Shown in pieces: positions 17,554 through 27,501 of a DNA stretch of 33,013 nucleotides. Both the position numbers and the translations under genes were made by a program. The notes under the pieces are model-generated. The model searched no databases. It worked only from the letters and a program-made list of their open reading frames with translations, and was not told the origin of the DNA. The first letter of the stretch is position 1; each line of letters begins with the position of its first letter. Location of the stretch: the NCBI GenBank assembly GCA_014621425.1, contig JAANBB010000437.1, positions 1-33,013 of the forward strand, read 5' to 3'. The DNA comes from Cylindrodendrum hubeiense (Eukaryota; Ascomycota; Sordariomycetes; Hypocreales; Nectriaceae).

Positions 17554-20382
17554 CTACCGAGCTCTCCGCGTCCTGTTCATGTCCGCAAGTGCTCGCTTCA
17601 CAATCCCCTCCGCTTCCGTGATAACATCACTGCCTCTCCGCCAAGTATACAAGGACACGCCCAGCCCATCGAGCTGTTCCTGCGCCCTTGTTAGTCGCCG
17701 CCGCCAAAGTTCTACCTTCTTGTTCACGCCCTGTGGGCCGAAGTTCGGAGACCCGGATGGCGTGTTACCGTCCGACCGACTCCCCGATCTTGACATGGCC
17801 GCAAAAGGAGGTGGTGGCGATGTAGGTGGAGGCAGAGGCTCATAGTCGACATCTAGGTTTGATGTCTGCGACCGCCGTGGGGGAAGTGGTGGCTTCGGGC
17901 TTCCAGCGTGTGATGGAGTGCCTCGTCGTCGAGGGGGAGGAGGCGGCGGGCGATCCCCTCCAGCGTTGCTAGCCCCGGTTGCAACCCCGTCCCACATCTG
18001 TGCAGCAGCAGCGCTCCTCGGGATTTTCATGTTACTCCCCAATGTCCGCTGAGAAGAGTTTTGGGTTTGTGACAAAGGATGTGGAGCGGGTGTTTCTTTA
18101 ATCTGAGGAATAAGTTTCCTTGGTGGAGGAGGCGGCGCCTCATCGCTCGTAAAGGAGCCTTCTCGCGATAGTCCCATTCTGGGCACTCCCTTGTTGAGCT
18201 CTGTAATAGACTTGGCACTCCTCAACGCTGCCGGCTTGGCGGGTCGAGGTGGCGGTGGCTTTCGCACACTAATGTCGGGTGTGCTCACAGTTCTGTTTGC
18301 ATTCGAGTTGCGAATCTGGGTGAGGGCCGCAGATCTGTCCACCTTTGTCTCCTCGGGTTCGCCAGATAAGTCGATCAATGTTCCCATGCTGGGCCCAGCC
18401 GATAGCTTTCTTTCGCGGAATCCGCCTGATGCGAAACTCGACTGGCTGGCATTATTGCTCATCGTTTGATCAAATGTCCTGCTCTTTTTGCGAGAAAGAT
18501 TAAAGCCAGGGTCAAAGAAACCTGTTTCCTCTGGTGTCGTCACGTCTCTAATGAAGACTGCTAGGATACGACCCGGGTTCGCCAACGCCAAATCGGTATA
18601 CACTTCCAAGTCGGCCTCACCACTGTCGCCCACGAGCAGGAACTTCCGCTCAGGGAAATCTCTCATCAGCCGGTTCAAGGTCGACTTCTTCCTTTCTGCA
18701 ACCGGCTCAAAGATTCCCTGAAGCATTCCACTATATTGCTTCAAGTGGAGTGACCCAGGGGGAAGACCAACGAGTTTGAAGAAGCTCGCCAGAACTGGGA
18801 AGAGCTGCCAGGGGCTGTTCGAACAGTAATGCATACTAACGCCGAGATCATGCATTTTATTAAACCATTCCTTGACTCCATCAATCGTGAGGTCAGAGAG
18901 ATCTCGGACAAAAGTGTTGCGGAAGATTTCTTTTGCACCACCCAGGATGTTGGACCTCTTGATGGTGTCGTCGATATCGCTGATGAGACTGACTCCGTAC
19001 GGCTCGGTGATCTTGATCTCCTGGATTGCCGACAGATCCTCGTTGGCCAGGACCCTAACGTGCGTTGGGATGAATTCGAGTGCTGCCCGCATCACAAAGT
19101 GGCCAGCGTCGTTCGTCATAACCGTTTTTGACTGCGATTTAGTTTCGTTGTAGAAGAAGAGGGTGACCGGGAGGGCGACCGAAGGGTTCGTCATAAAGGG
19201 TGCTATCCGGGCCATGAGATTCGCGTTAGCAACCGACAGCTCAGCCTCACTAAGCTCGTTGGCGCTTGATGAAAATGTCCTCGCTGGCATGGTCGGGCTG
19301 GTTGGCGCCGAATCCGGGGACTGCTGCCCGCTGCGAGTTCTCGTGTGATAAATGCTATTCGCCTCGTCGCCACCTTCCTGGGGCTTCTCGCTGTATCCTC
19401 CTCGGTTGGCCACTCGTTTCTCCTCCTGGCCTACACGTTCAATCCGCGCCGCCTCCTGAGCAATCTTCTCTTGCTCGCGTAGGTCTTCCATCTGGTTGTT
19501 TGGTTGGGGCGTTCCAACATTGGAATTGTAGCCTTGATCGGCCCTCGGGGACGGTATTCCACTGAGTTGCCGTGCAAGACCTATCAACATTCGGTTTCGT
19601 CTCGTCATGGGTCCCATTTGAGGAGAGTATACCCATCCTCGGACATCGACATCAATGATTGCCCTCTCATCCTCGTTTCTCTCCCATTCTTGGCGCCAGT
19701 AATCCTCATCTCTAATGCTCCCAGAGGCGACCTGCGACTGATTTGGTGCTCCCTGATTCCAATCTTGCTTGCTGTGCCGCTTTGCGTACGAGGGGAATAG
19801 GACCATCTGGTCGTCGCCCTGAACTGTGATGGCCACGTCTGGAAACGCACCAGGAATGTGTATTCGGCCGTGGTTCTCGAGTGCGCCATCCTGGCCCCGC
19901 GCCCTAGTCTGCGCATATGATTCCTTGATCTCTGTTACCGCTGCCTGTCCGCTTCGGTACAGGCTCCCTGCCATGGCTGCGAACTTTTTCCTTCGGTAGC
20001 CCCTCTCCTGGTTGGTTGGGCTCACCGGCCGGTCCGGGCCATAGCTTGTCATTGCTGCTCCTGCAGGTGGTATTTTACGTACCACTAAGCTCTTCTTCCG
20101 GGCCTTGACATGCTTAGGCTGCGGATGTGCTTGCGGGCCTAGCCACAGACGTCTACCCTGCCTTGCGACGAGGTCTACAATGCGCCCGTTCTCAGCGCGC
20201 CGTCTCTGGCGCTCGAGAATATAGCGGTAGACCCGGGATTGGACGTTGTGCTTGAAGTGCGGGAGGGTGGTGAGGTGGAAGCCGAGGAGTCGTTCGCGAT
20301 AGCGCTCTCGGACGGCGCGAGGGAAGAGGAAACGGAGGAGGCTCTGCTTGTGGCGCGGGTGGGGACGACCAGGGCCAAACAT
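17554..20382 (-). CDS. app1: App1-type phosphatidate phosphatase (actin patch protein 1)
   Basis: A single 942-aa frame. App1 is a magnesium-dependent phosphatidate phosphatase that turns phosphatidic acid into diacylglycerol at actin patches and endocytic sites in yeast. The HAD-like catalytic signature is clear: DIDDT at 469-473 (DxDxT nucleophile motif), YCSNSPWQ near 519-526, lysines at 565-566, and GDSGEAD at 585-591. An upstream conserved region (about 155-275) contains IHIPGAFPDV and RGWVYSP. Residues about 685-880 are Pro-rich with PPPPPPRRR-type runs that suit SH3 binding, as known for App1. The C-terminus (KVELWRRRLTRAQEQ, LYTWRRGSDV) is conserved in fungal relatives to my knowledge. 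The first ATG is used, but M111 (MTSYGPDRPV) is an alternative because residues 80-110 look non-conserved and may include a 96-bp in-frame intron. The family call is very firm; the N-terminus is not. Confidence 0.92.
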   Translation of the reverse strand: MFGPGRPHPRHKQSLLRFLFPRAVRERYRERLLGFHLTTLPHFKHNVQSRVYRYILERQRRRAENGRIVDLVARQGRRLWLGPQAHPQPKHVKARKKSLVVRKIPPAGAAMTSYGPDRPVSPTNQERGYRRKKFAAMAGSLYRSGQAAVTEIKESYAQTRARGQDGALENHGRIHIPGAFPDVAITVQGDDQMVLFPSYAKRHSKQDWNQGAPNQSQVASGSIRDEDYWRQEWERNEDERAIIDVDVRGWVYSPQMGPMTRRNRMLIGLARQLSGIPSPRADQGYNSNVGTPQPNNQMEDLREQEKIAQEAARIERVGQEEKRVANRGGYSEKPQEGGDEANSIYHTRTRSGQQSPDSAPTSPTMPARTFSSSANELSEAELSVANANLMARIAPFMTNPSVALPVTLFFYNETKSQSKTVMTNDAGHFVMRAALEFIPTHVRVLANEDLSAIQEIKITEPYGVSLISDIDDTIKRSNILGGAKEIFRNTFVRDLSDLTIDGVKEWFNKMHDLGVSMHYCSNSPWQLFPVLASFFKLVGLPPGSLHLKQYSGMLQGIFEPVAERKKSTLNRLMRDFPERKFLLVGDSGEADLEVYTDLALANPGRILAVFIRDVTTPEETGFFDPGFNLSRKKSRTFDQTMSNNASQSSFASGGFRERKLSAGPSMGTLIDLSGEPEETKVDRSAALTQIRNSNANRTVSTPDISVRKPPPPRPAKPAALRSAKSITELNKGVPRMGLSREGSFTSDEAPPPPPRKLIPQIKETPAPHPLSQTQNSSQRTLGSNMKIPRSAAAAQMWDGVATGASNAGGDRPPPPPPRRRGTPSHAGSPKPPLPPRRSQTSNLDVDYEPLPPPTSPPPPFAAMSRSGSRSDGNTPSGSPNFGPQGVNKKVELWRRRLTRAQEQLDGLGVSLYTWRRGSDVITEAEGIVKRALADMNRTRRAR

Positions 20383-20983
20383 GGGCCAGATTGTCGCAAA
20401 CGGCGGTCAATTATATATACCAACGGAGGAGGGTCGAGCAAGTGTAGAGGCCGTGATGCGCCGCGATACGGGTGATACTGGCTGCTGAGGAGAACGAGCG
20501 CTGCGGGAGCTCTCAGGCGGGTGCGTCTTCTGACAGAGCGGCTTCGGCCTAATGCGACGGGATGAAAAGGTGATGCAGACACATGATTCGAGCCTGGCCA
20601 GCGGGTTCGGGAGCCTCTGCTGGTAGTATTCGGGTGTCAGCGAGAAGATGGGGGGGAGAATGCGCTCGTGATCTCGGCAGCCTGGCAACCTGGGTGTTCA
20701 AGACCTCGTGCCTTACGTCATCAAAACCAGCCGTGGTGGGGGAGCGGCGCACAGGGCAGAGCATGCAGACGGTATTGGTCCAAGCTCCCGACAAGCTACG
20801 AACACGTTCAGATATAACTAAGATACATAGGTAGATAAATCCTCAGACCTCACGAGACTTGCAAAAACTTGGGACCTTAGCTTGTGTCATGTCCAGTTTA
20901 TAACGCCCGCATTAAACCACTCGGGATATTTATAGCCTGTCTATACATTGGTGACCTGTCTCTCATGCATCACCACCACCCGT
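20383..20983. other. App1 promoter/leader and Drs1 3' flank
   Basis: Both neighbours are minus-strand. A TATATATA run at 20412-20419 lies only about 30 bp upstream of App1's first ATG. No gene is seen. The ORFs here have arginine/proline-rich translations and overlap on both strands. Confidence 0.45.
20412..20419 (-). promoter_or_regulatory. TATA-like element close to the App1 start
   Basis: TATATATA is about 30 bp upstream of the first App1 ATG (20382). If it works as a TATA box, transcription would begin close to or inside the first ATG, favouring a downstream start. It may equally be a chance AT run. Confidence 0.25.
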
Positions 20984-23402
20984 TCACCGTCGCTTGCCGC
21001 CCATCCGAGCCTTCGGCTTGCCCTTATTGGGAACCTTTTTCTCTCCTCCCTTAGCCTTGGCCTTGGCCTTATCCTTGGATCTCGCCTTCATGTCGGCCTC
21101 GGAAGTCTTGCCCTTCCTCCACTCACCGCCCTCTGAACGGAGAGCCTTGTTGTCTAGTCGCTTCTTGTCCTTGTTGCTCAGTCTTCCGGACTTCTTCTTC
21201 ATGGCCTCCCTCATGCCGTTCAGTTCGTCATTGCCAGCCTGCTTTGACTTCTTCTTGTCATGTTCGCTCTCGAACCACGTTCGCCTGGGGCGGCCCTTGA
21301 TCTCAGATTCATGCTCCATCAGGTTCTCGCCCTTCTTGACCTGCATCTCGACGTGAGCAATATGCTTCTCCTCCTGCTCCTCCTTCAAGATTGCCTCAAT
21401 CTCATCATCCATATCATCAATCTGATCTTGAAAGTGGTCGGCTTCCGTAGCCTCGATAACTCGGCTGATAATCTTAGCTCCCTGGGCCTTGCCTGCCTTA
21501 ACAGCAGCCTTAACCACCTTGCGATCGGGCTCCGCAGCGAGGGTGAGGGCGACACCCTTACGTCCGGCTCGAGCGGTACGACCGACTCTGTGGACGTAGA
21601 TCTCCAGCGACTGCGGCGCCTCGTAGTTGATGACAGTGTCGACACCCTTGATATCCAAACCACGGGACGCAAGATCAGTAGCCAACAAGTAGGACACCTT
21701 GCCGTCTCGGAAGTCTTCGACACTTGCAATACGCTGTCACATAATGTTAGCAACTCAGCCAATTTGAACTTTTAGAATAGATACTCACTTGTGTTTGGTT
21801 CATGCTTCCGTGAAGCTCCGCAGAAGTGAGGCCAAGAAGACCAAAGATGATACGAGCTCGATGGGCATCCTTCTTTTGACGGAAGAAGACAATGACCCTC
21901 TCAGCATAATACTTCTTGCAGACATATGCCAAGTAGCCCATACGCTTATCTTCTCGGCCTGGTCGCAACCGAACGAACTCTTGTACCAGGGTGGTGACAG
22001 TCTTCTTCTGTGAATCAACCATGACTCGAGCAGGCTTGTTCAAACCCACACGAATCAGGCGATCGACGGTAGATGTCATGGTGGCGGAGAAGAGCATGGT
22101 CTGGCGCGACTTGGGGAGAGTGGTGAGAATCTCATTCAGTTCCTCGGCGAATCCGTCCTCAAGCATTCGATCAGCTTCATCCAGAACCAGGATCTCCACG
22201 GTGTTGGTGTCGAAGCTGGCAGAGTTTCGCATATGATCAATAAATCGACCAGGGGTAGCGATGATGACGTCTGGTCGCATGCGCAACTCGGCCTCCTGCA
22301 TCTTAAGACTCAAACCACCGACAGCCAGGGTAAACTTGATATCTGTGTAGGCGGCGAGCTTCGTCGCGACGGCATGACACTGGATTGCCAATTCACGAGT
22401 GGGCGTAAGAACAACGACACGAGTAGTGGCGATTTTCTTCGGTCGATAAAGCAATCGCTCCAAGATGGGCACAATGAAAGCACCCGTCTTTCCTGATCCA
22501 GTCACTGCACCACCGACAACATCCTTACCCATCAGCGAGATAGGGATAGACTTGGCCTGAATAGGAGTGGGTTTCGAGAAGCCGACGGCAGCAAGACCTC
22601 GCAGGATGGGTCGAGACAGCGACATGGCCTGGAAGTTTGCCATGGCTACCTTCTTCCCAGGCTTTTCGACTTCCTCGGGGGCGAAGAAGGCCTTTCGCTT
22701 TTCTGCTTCCTCGACGTCCTCTACCTCGTCATCACTTCCGGCGTATGAGGCGTCGTCGTCGGGGTGGCCCACGGGAGTAGCTACAGAGTCGTTGTCTGAG
22801 GCTGCATCATCGTCCTCGTCACCCTCATCGTTCTCACCGTCCTCGCTTCCGGCTTCTTTGCCCTCGCCGTCAGAGTTCTCGGCCTCAGAATCAATGTTCA
22901 TACCAAATGCATCGTCGGCCAGGACCTCATCATCGTCATCGTCGAGGTCGACTTGCACGTCGTTGTCGATTTCGTCAGCTCCCTCTTCGGCATCTGCGCC
23001 AGGGGCCTTTTCGCCCTTCTTCTCACGGCGGCGGCGAATGATTTCGTCAATGTCTACGCCCTTCCTGTCGACGTTCATTCCCTTCTTTGCGCTGTCAAGA
23101 CCCCATCCCTCGAACTCCACGGTGTCATTGTCGCCTGCCTCGTCGGCAAGGAACTCGAATTCCGAGTCCATGGCACCATCGTCGTCGTCATTGTTGCCCC
23201 AAACTCCAATGGGCTCCTGCTCCTCGTCGTCGTCCTCAGGGGCGGGCTCCCATACTGACTTCTTGACAAGCTTGACTGTCTTGGCCTTCTTCTTTGGGGG
23301 TTGCGCAGTGACCTGCTCCTCCTCGACAATGCCGTCTTCGTTGTCGGAGATGGTGTGGATGAAGTCGTCTTCACTTGGCTTGCGCTTCTGTGAGGGCGCC
23401 AT
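20984..23402 (-). CDS. drs1: Drs1-type DEAD-box ATP-dependent RNA helicase
   Basis: Exon 1 is 23402-21789, the intron 21734-21788 (55 bp, GTGAGT...GACAG), exon 2 21733-20984, for 787 aa. Drs1 (human DDX27) is a nucleolar helicase required for 60S ribosomal subunit assembly and 27S pre-rRNA processing. An acidic, Lys-bearing N-terminal arm (1-250) includes a nuclear-localisation-like PPKKKAK at 35-41. The core follows in order: Q motif around 257-282 (F257, then PTPIQ), Walker A AVTGSGKT (299-306), PTRELA (334-339), TPGR (383-386), DEAD (408-411), SAT (439-441), [10 protein letters not shown] (556-565) and HRVGRTAR (586-593). The tail is a coiled, charged region ending in a lysine/arginine-rich stretch (MGGKRR). 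All catalytic motifs are intact. The gene diverges from EB1 over a 722-bp shared promoter. The DEAD-box call is certain and Drs1 orthology strong, from the acidic N-terminus and Lys-rich tail. Confidence 0.95.
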
Positions 23403-24124
23403 ATTGATTAGGATTTGTAGGCGATTGGTGTTCCCGTACAGAGTCGATGAAGTTTCCGTCGATGCTAGTGGGGCAGTCTCTCACCACGGCAAAAAATTGA
23501 AAGCTCGGGTTCCAGGCTCATTTTTTTTCTGCCGTTGCCAAATTTTGGCGGTGAGAGAGGGGCCCGGACGGGAGCTGGGCGAGAGCAGGTACCTGGGTAC
23601 GTACCGCTGTGAAGGCTGCAAGCGACGTTGCGGCACGTGACCGCCCAGCGTCCCAAAGTCAACATCAGGGGATGGCGGGGAGGCCATCTGGGTGTCGTGG
23701 ACTCGCCAGGGTGGGCGGTACGAGATGGGAGGTACGGTGGGAGGTACGTACCGGTACACACAAATACTGCAAAAGCAAGGCCTGAAGGCGGTTCCCCCGA
23801 GTAACCCCCACCACGGTTGACTTGGTTGATTGGGCGACTGGCTTGGGCTGGCCGCCAATACAATTACTTCTGGAATCAGCGCGAACACTGAGGACCTGGT
23901 TTAATTTCTCCATCCCGACTGTCCGTCTCCTTTCGCTGCCTTGCGCAATCTCACCACCGCGTCTCTCCGGATCACGCTCCTCGATACCCTTCCTGTTCCC
24001 TGTTCCGCGAGCCTTTTTGTCTCCTGCACTCGGCGTCTCTCTCTCGCGCGCCATCGCCCTCCTGCAATCCTCCCATCCCATTTAGCTGTTTACCCCCCTC
24101 CACGTCCCCATACAACCCGTCAAG
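23403..24124. promoter_or_regulatory. Shared bidirectional promoter of drs1 and the EB1 gene
   Basis: The start codons of Drs1 (23402, minus) and EB1 (24125, plus) are 722 bp apart with no gene between them. The Drs1 side has A/T runs (23489-23497, 23521-23528) and an inverted repeat GCCAAA-T-TTTGGC at 23537-23549. AAAAATT-like words resemble the RRPE element of yeast ribosome-biogenesis promoters, but the match is loose. GGTAC/GTACC words cluster at 23588-23605 and 23717-23757. The EB1 side (about 23890-24120) is a C/T-rich leader. Confidence 0.5.
23537..23549. promoter_or_regulatory. Perfect 6-bp inverted repeat in the drs1/EB1 promoter
   Basis: GCCAAA and TTTGGC flank a single T. Such short symmetric sites can bind dimeric regulators, though none can be named from sequence. 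It lies about 135 bp upstream of the Drs1 start. Confidence 0.3.
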
Positions 24125-25084
24125 ATGGGCGAGTCAAGGTGCGTTGCCTCCCGCCCCGGCACATCGCCGTCACAGAACTCAAACTAACCACGACTCCATC
24201 CCACAGGCAAGAGCTTATTCAGTGGCTGAACAGCCTTCTGCAGCTCAACATCACAAAGGTCGAGCAATGCGGTACCGGGTGAGTCGACTACCTCCGCCCC
24301 GCCCCCTCCTCGCACCATCATGGCCATGATGGCCCCAACCCGCCCACTCCGCCGAACAAACACAGCCATGAGCCTAACACGTTCCCAGCGCTGCTCTCTG
24401 CCAGGTCTTCGACAGCATCTACATGGATGTGCCCATGTCCAAGGTCAAGTTCAATGTCAACTCTGAGTATCTGTACATTCAGAACTTCAAGGTCCTCCAA
24501 AGTAAGCTTTTGTTTTGGTCGCTCCACTTGGCCAAACCCAGGCACTGACCCGCTTCCCAGATGCCTTCACCAAGCACCAGATCGATAAGCCCATCCCCGT
24601 ATCAGGCCTCATCAAGTGTAAGATGCAGGACAACCTCGAGTTCCTGCAGTGGACCAAGAAGTTCTGGGATCTGAACTTCCCCGACCACGACTACGATGCC
24701 GTTGCCCGACGAAAAGGTGGTGCTCTCCCTCCTGGCGGCGGTGCCTCGCGACCCGCTCCCGCCGCTTCCGCTGCTGCCCGCCGTGGAGGAAACACTCCCA
24801 GCGGTGGCACCCGCGTTGCCAAGGCTGCCGGCCCCGGAACCGCTGCTCTGCAGCAGGAGAACGCAACTCTCAAGGAGACAGTGGTCGGCCTCGAGCGGGA
24901 ACGGGACTTCTACTTCAGCAAGCTCCGCGATATTGAGCTCTTGGTCCAGCAGGCTTGCGATGAAGATCCCGAGCTAGAGAAGCAGGAGGATGGATTGGTC
25001 AAGCATATCCAGGCAATCCTGTACTCCACCGAGGAGGGTTTCGAGATCCCCGACGAGACAGTGGATGACCAGGAGACCTTCTAA
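24125..25084 (+). CDS. mal3: EB1-family microtubule plus-end protein (Mal3/Bim1)
   Basis: Four exons: 24125-24138, 24207-24278, 24389-24501 and 24561-25084. Introns are 68, 110 and 59 bp with GTGCGT, GTGAGT and GTAAGC donors and CACAG or CCCAG acceptors. The product is 240 aa, normal for EB1. A calponin-homology domain (6-105; WLNSLLQLNITKVEQ, FDSIYMDVPMSKVKF, QWTKKFWDLNF) binds growing microtubule ends. A basic Gly/Ala/Pro linker (115-160) follows, then a coiled-coil EBH dimerisation domain (163-222) with the hallmark ERDFYFSKLRDIE. The acidic tail ends DDQETF, close to but not the classic EEY/F ending of animal EB1. The first exon contributes only 14 coding bases (MGES plus part of R), so a gene finder could easily miss it. 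EB1 recruits other plus-end factors and controls microtubule dynamics in polar growth. The identification is very firm; the symbol follows fission yeast usage. Confidence 0.94.
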
Positions 25085-27501
25085 GCCTAAGATGCATTAT
25101 CTACAACAGATGTAATGAACGCGACCATGAGTGTGTTTGAGAAAACTGTGGTTTCCTGGAGGAGGCAAAAGTGCATGGACTAGAGTTGCGGCCTTATATC
25201 CCGAGACTGTATTGCAAGAAGGAAAGGCAATGACTGGCTCTAGAAGCGACGATTTCTCGTCATGGAGACGCTTGACGCACTCCAAAACGGGGACAACATT
25301 GATCTTGTTGGACACTTTACTTGTCATGGTCAGACTACTTCGATGTGATGGTGACTGCCGAGCCCTTCGCTTTGCTCTAAACGTAAAAGGTCATGTTTGC
25401 TAACCACAGGGTGATGACGCGGCATCGTTGTAGCACAGCTTGGTTCTAAGATTAGAAAGAAAAGCAATTACGCTTTTGACTTTGGTTTCAATCTCGGGTA
25501 GAATTAAGAAAACGCCATCCAGCCCACCATAGCCCCTATACCTCCCGTCAGATACGTCGGGGTGCTCCAATCCTGCTGCGAATGTTGAGAAGATGCCTCG
25601 ACGGCAGGTTCCAGGCTGAGATACACAAGAAGGGCCACAGGCAGCAGTAAACATGCGATCTCGTCCACGGGTACTCTTTAAAAACGAGAAAATCAAAGGC
25701 CAGGAGGTTACGCCAATGATTACTCTTTCCCGAAGTGCTCCATCTGTAAGACAGTATTGAGCGAGTCCAACTCTGTCCTAGTGTTAGATCAACTAAGACA
25801 TCCCAACCCACGATTTTTCGGCATATGAGGAGTGCCAGTTTCGCAATGCGCCACTAAAGATGAACGGAAATTGGGTCTTCTAACATCCAAATCCGACAGA
25901 CTCGCAGTCGGCCCGATATCGCATTTATAAACAGCCTGTCGACAGTTGGTGTGTCGGGTGTGCCAATTCTTGAAATCCCGGATCTGATCTTGATGTTGCT
26001 CAATGAGAGATGGTGCTCAGCAACGCGCCACTTTCTCCAACAACACATGTCCACCAAATGTTAAGAATCATTGCGAACATTAATTAATATCAATCCCAGT
26101 GGTCCTCTTATCATTCCTAAAAATATGTCGCCCTCTGAAGGTCAATCGGAGTCCTCGCATACTCCGTCACATTGAGGGAGTTATAAACCAGCCTGTGACA
26201 TTATTGCCCACAGCCCAGTCATCGCAGCAGCAAGGATGTAGTGAACGCTTAGCGAGGATATCCCAGTAATCTCGTAGCCTACCTAACACAATGCAGTTTC
26301 ATTGGATTGAAGATGACTGCCTGATCTTATGATGCTAGGCTCCCATTATTCAAGTTTGACTTGCCAGAGCAAGAATCACGATTCCAGCATGTGCCGCATT
26401 CGCAAAATTGCAACTATACCCCTAGTATAATATCAAGTGAATGATTAAATACAGATTACTACTCGCCCAACGTACTCGTGCTATTTGCACAATCTTAGTT
26501 GCAATGAGTTCTGTAAATGATGCACGGTAAAAACTTGGGGGACAATAATCAACCCTCTAAACAACACAAATCATCAAGAATGGTTATGGGAATAACGATA
26601 CTCGATAAACATATAAATTCGCCGGACTAAACTATCGTTTCTTTATTATTATGATTTCATGTTGGCTCGCTGTCGCATGAGGTGGCGTTCGTACAGGGTA
26701 GGTGGAAGAAGTTGAGGTTAGGAGCTGGACAACCTGTACGCCGGAGCAGAAAATCAGGCTGCACAATAACATGGTGCCCCTGTCAAAGATACAATGAAAT
26801 GTTGAGTATGCGTAGAGCATAATATGGTGTGGGAATAAATCATCGGTTGGGCTATGTTCATGTTGTTGCCTACGAACTCTGGCCCGTGGGGGCTACCTGG
26901 CGATAGATCATACTGGAATGAGCAAATACGATAGCAACCCTGAAATTATTAGGTAGCTAGGAGTAGCCTAATAAAGTAGCCTTTATGTTTCATTTCCCAC
27001 GGCACTAAGAATAGGAACAGGAACAGAAACTGGCCACACGACATCGTCCAGGTGAGCAGAAGGGTCGCATGCTCATGCTCTTCCACGTTCTGGGAACCGA
27101 GGGAGTGGCGCAGAGGGGTCCTGTTGCATCTTAGTCGGCATCTGTAGCGTGACCGCACTGTTCCAACTCGGCAGTGAGCGCCCTGTGGTGCCCACTCCAG
27201 CCGCTTTAACAGCCGCCGAGGCCCAGGCCGCAGGGTACGCTAACCCCCCTACGACGCCGCTGAACCAATACGTCAGGCACCTGAGTGTTTTGGGGCCGAG
27301 CTTCCATTCCTCTGTGCGCTAACGCCATGACGCATGCATCATCATTCATGCCCGAGAACCTTCATTGATCTTAAGCTCTACTCGACACTGCTTCGTACAC
27401 AATCGACGGATCTGACACTGTCGCACTACATCAAAAATACCATCGAGGCCTCGCCGAAAACGACCTGAGGAGGAACAACTGGAACAAGGGAAACTTCAAT
27501 C
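25085..27501. other. Gene-poor, AT-richer stretch
   Basis: About 2.4 kb with lower GC than the genes (roughly one third GC on several lines between 26040 and 26640). Two weak protein-like patches exist. One, minus-strand near 25500-25670, gives a hydrophobic 50-codon frame. The other, plus-strand at 25861-26060, is 66 codons and ends LMLLNERWCSATRHFLQQH. Neither has a start, a partner exon or a family I recognise. They could be relics of decayed genes. The last 150 bases before 27502 are the probable promoter and leader of Vam7. Confidence 0.4.

Noticed and set aside
23461..23520. GCTAGTGG and GGTTCCAGGCTC resembling tRNA A and B boxes
   Set aside because: The B-box core does not fit GGTTCGANTCC and no cloverleaf stems pair.
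22567..23640. 357-codon plus-strand frame antisense to Drs1
   Set aside because: Ser-rich translation is the antisense of the Asp/Glu-rich N-terminal arm; the Drs1 reading has all helicase motifs.
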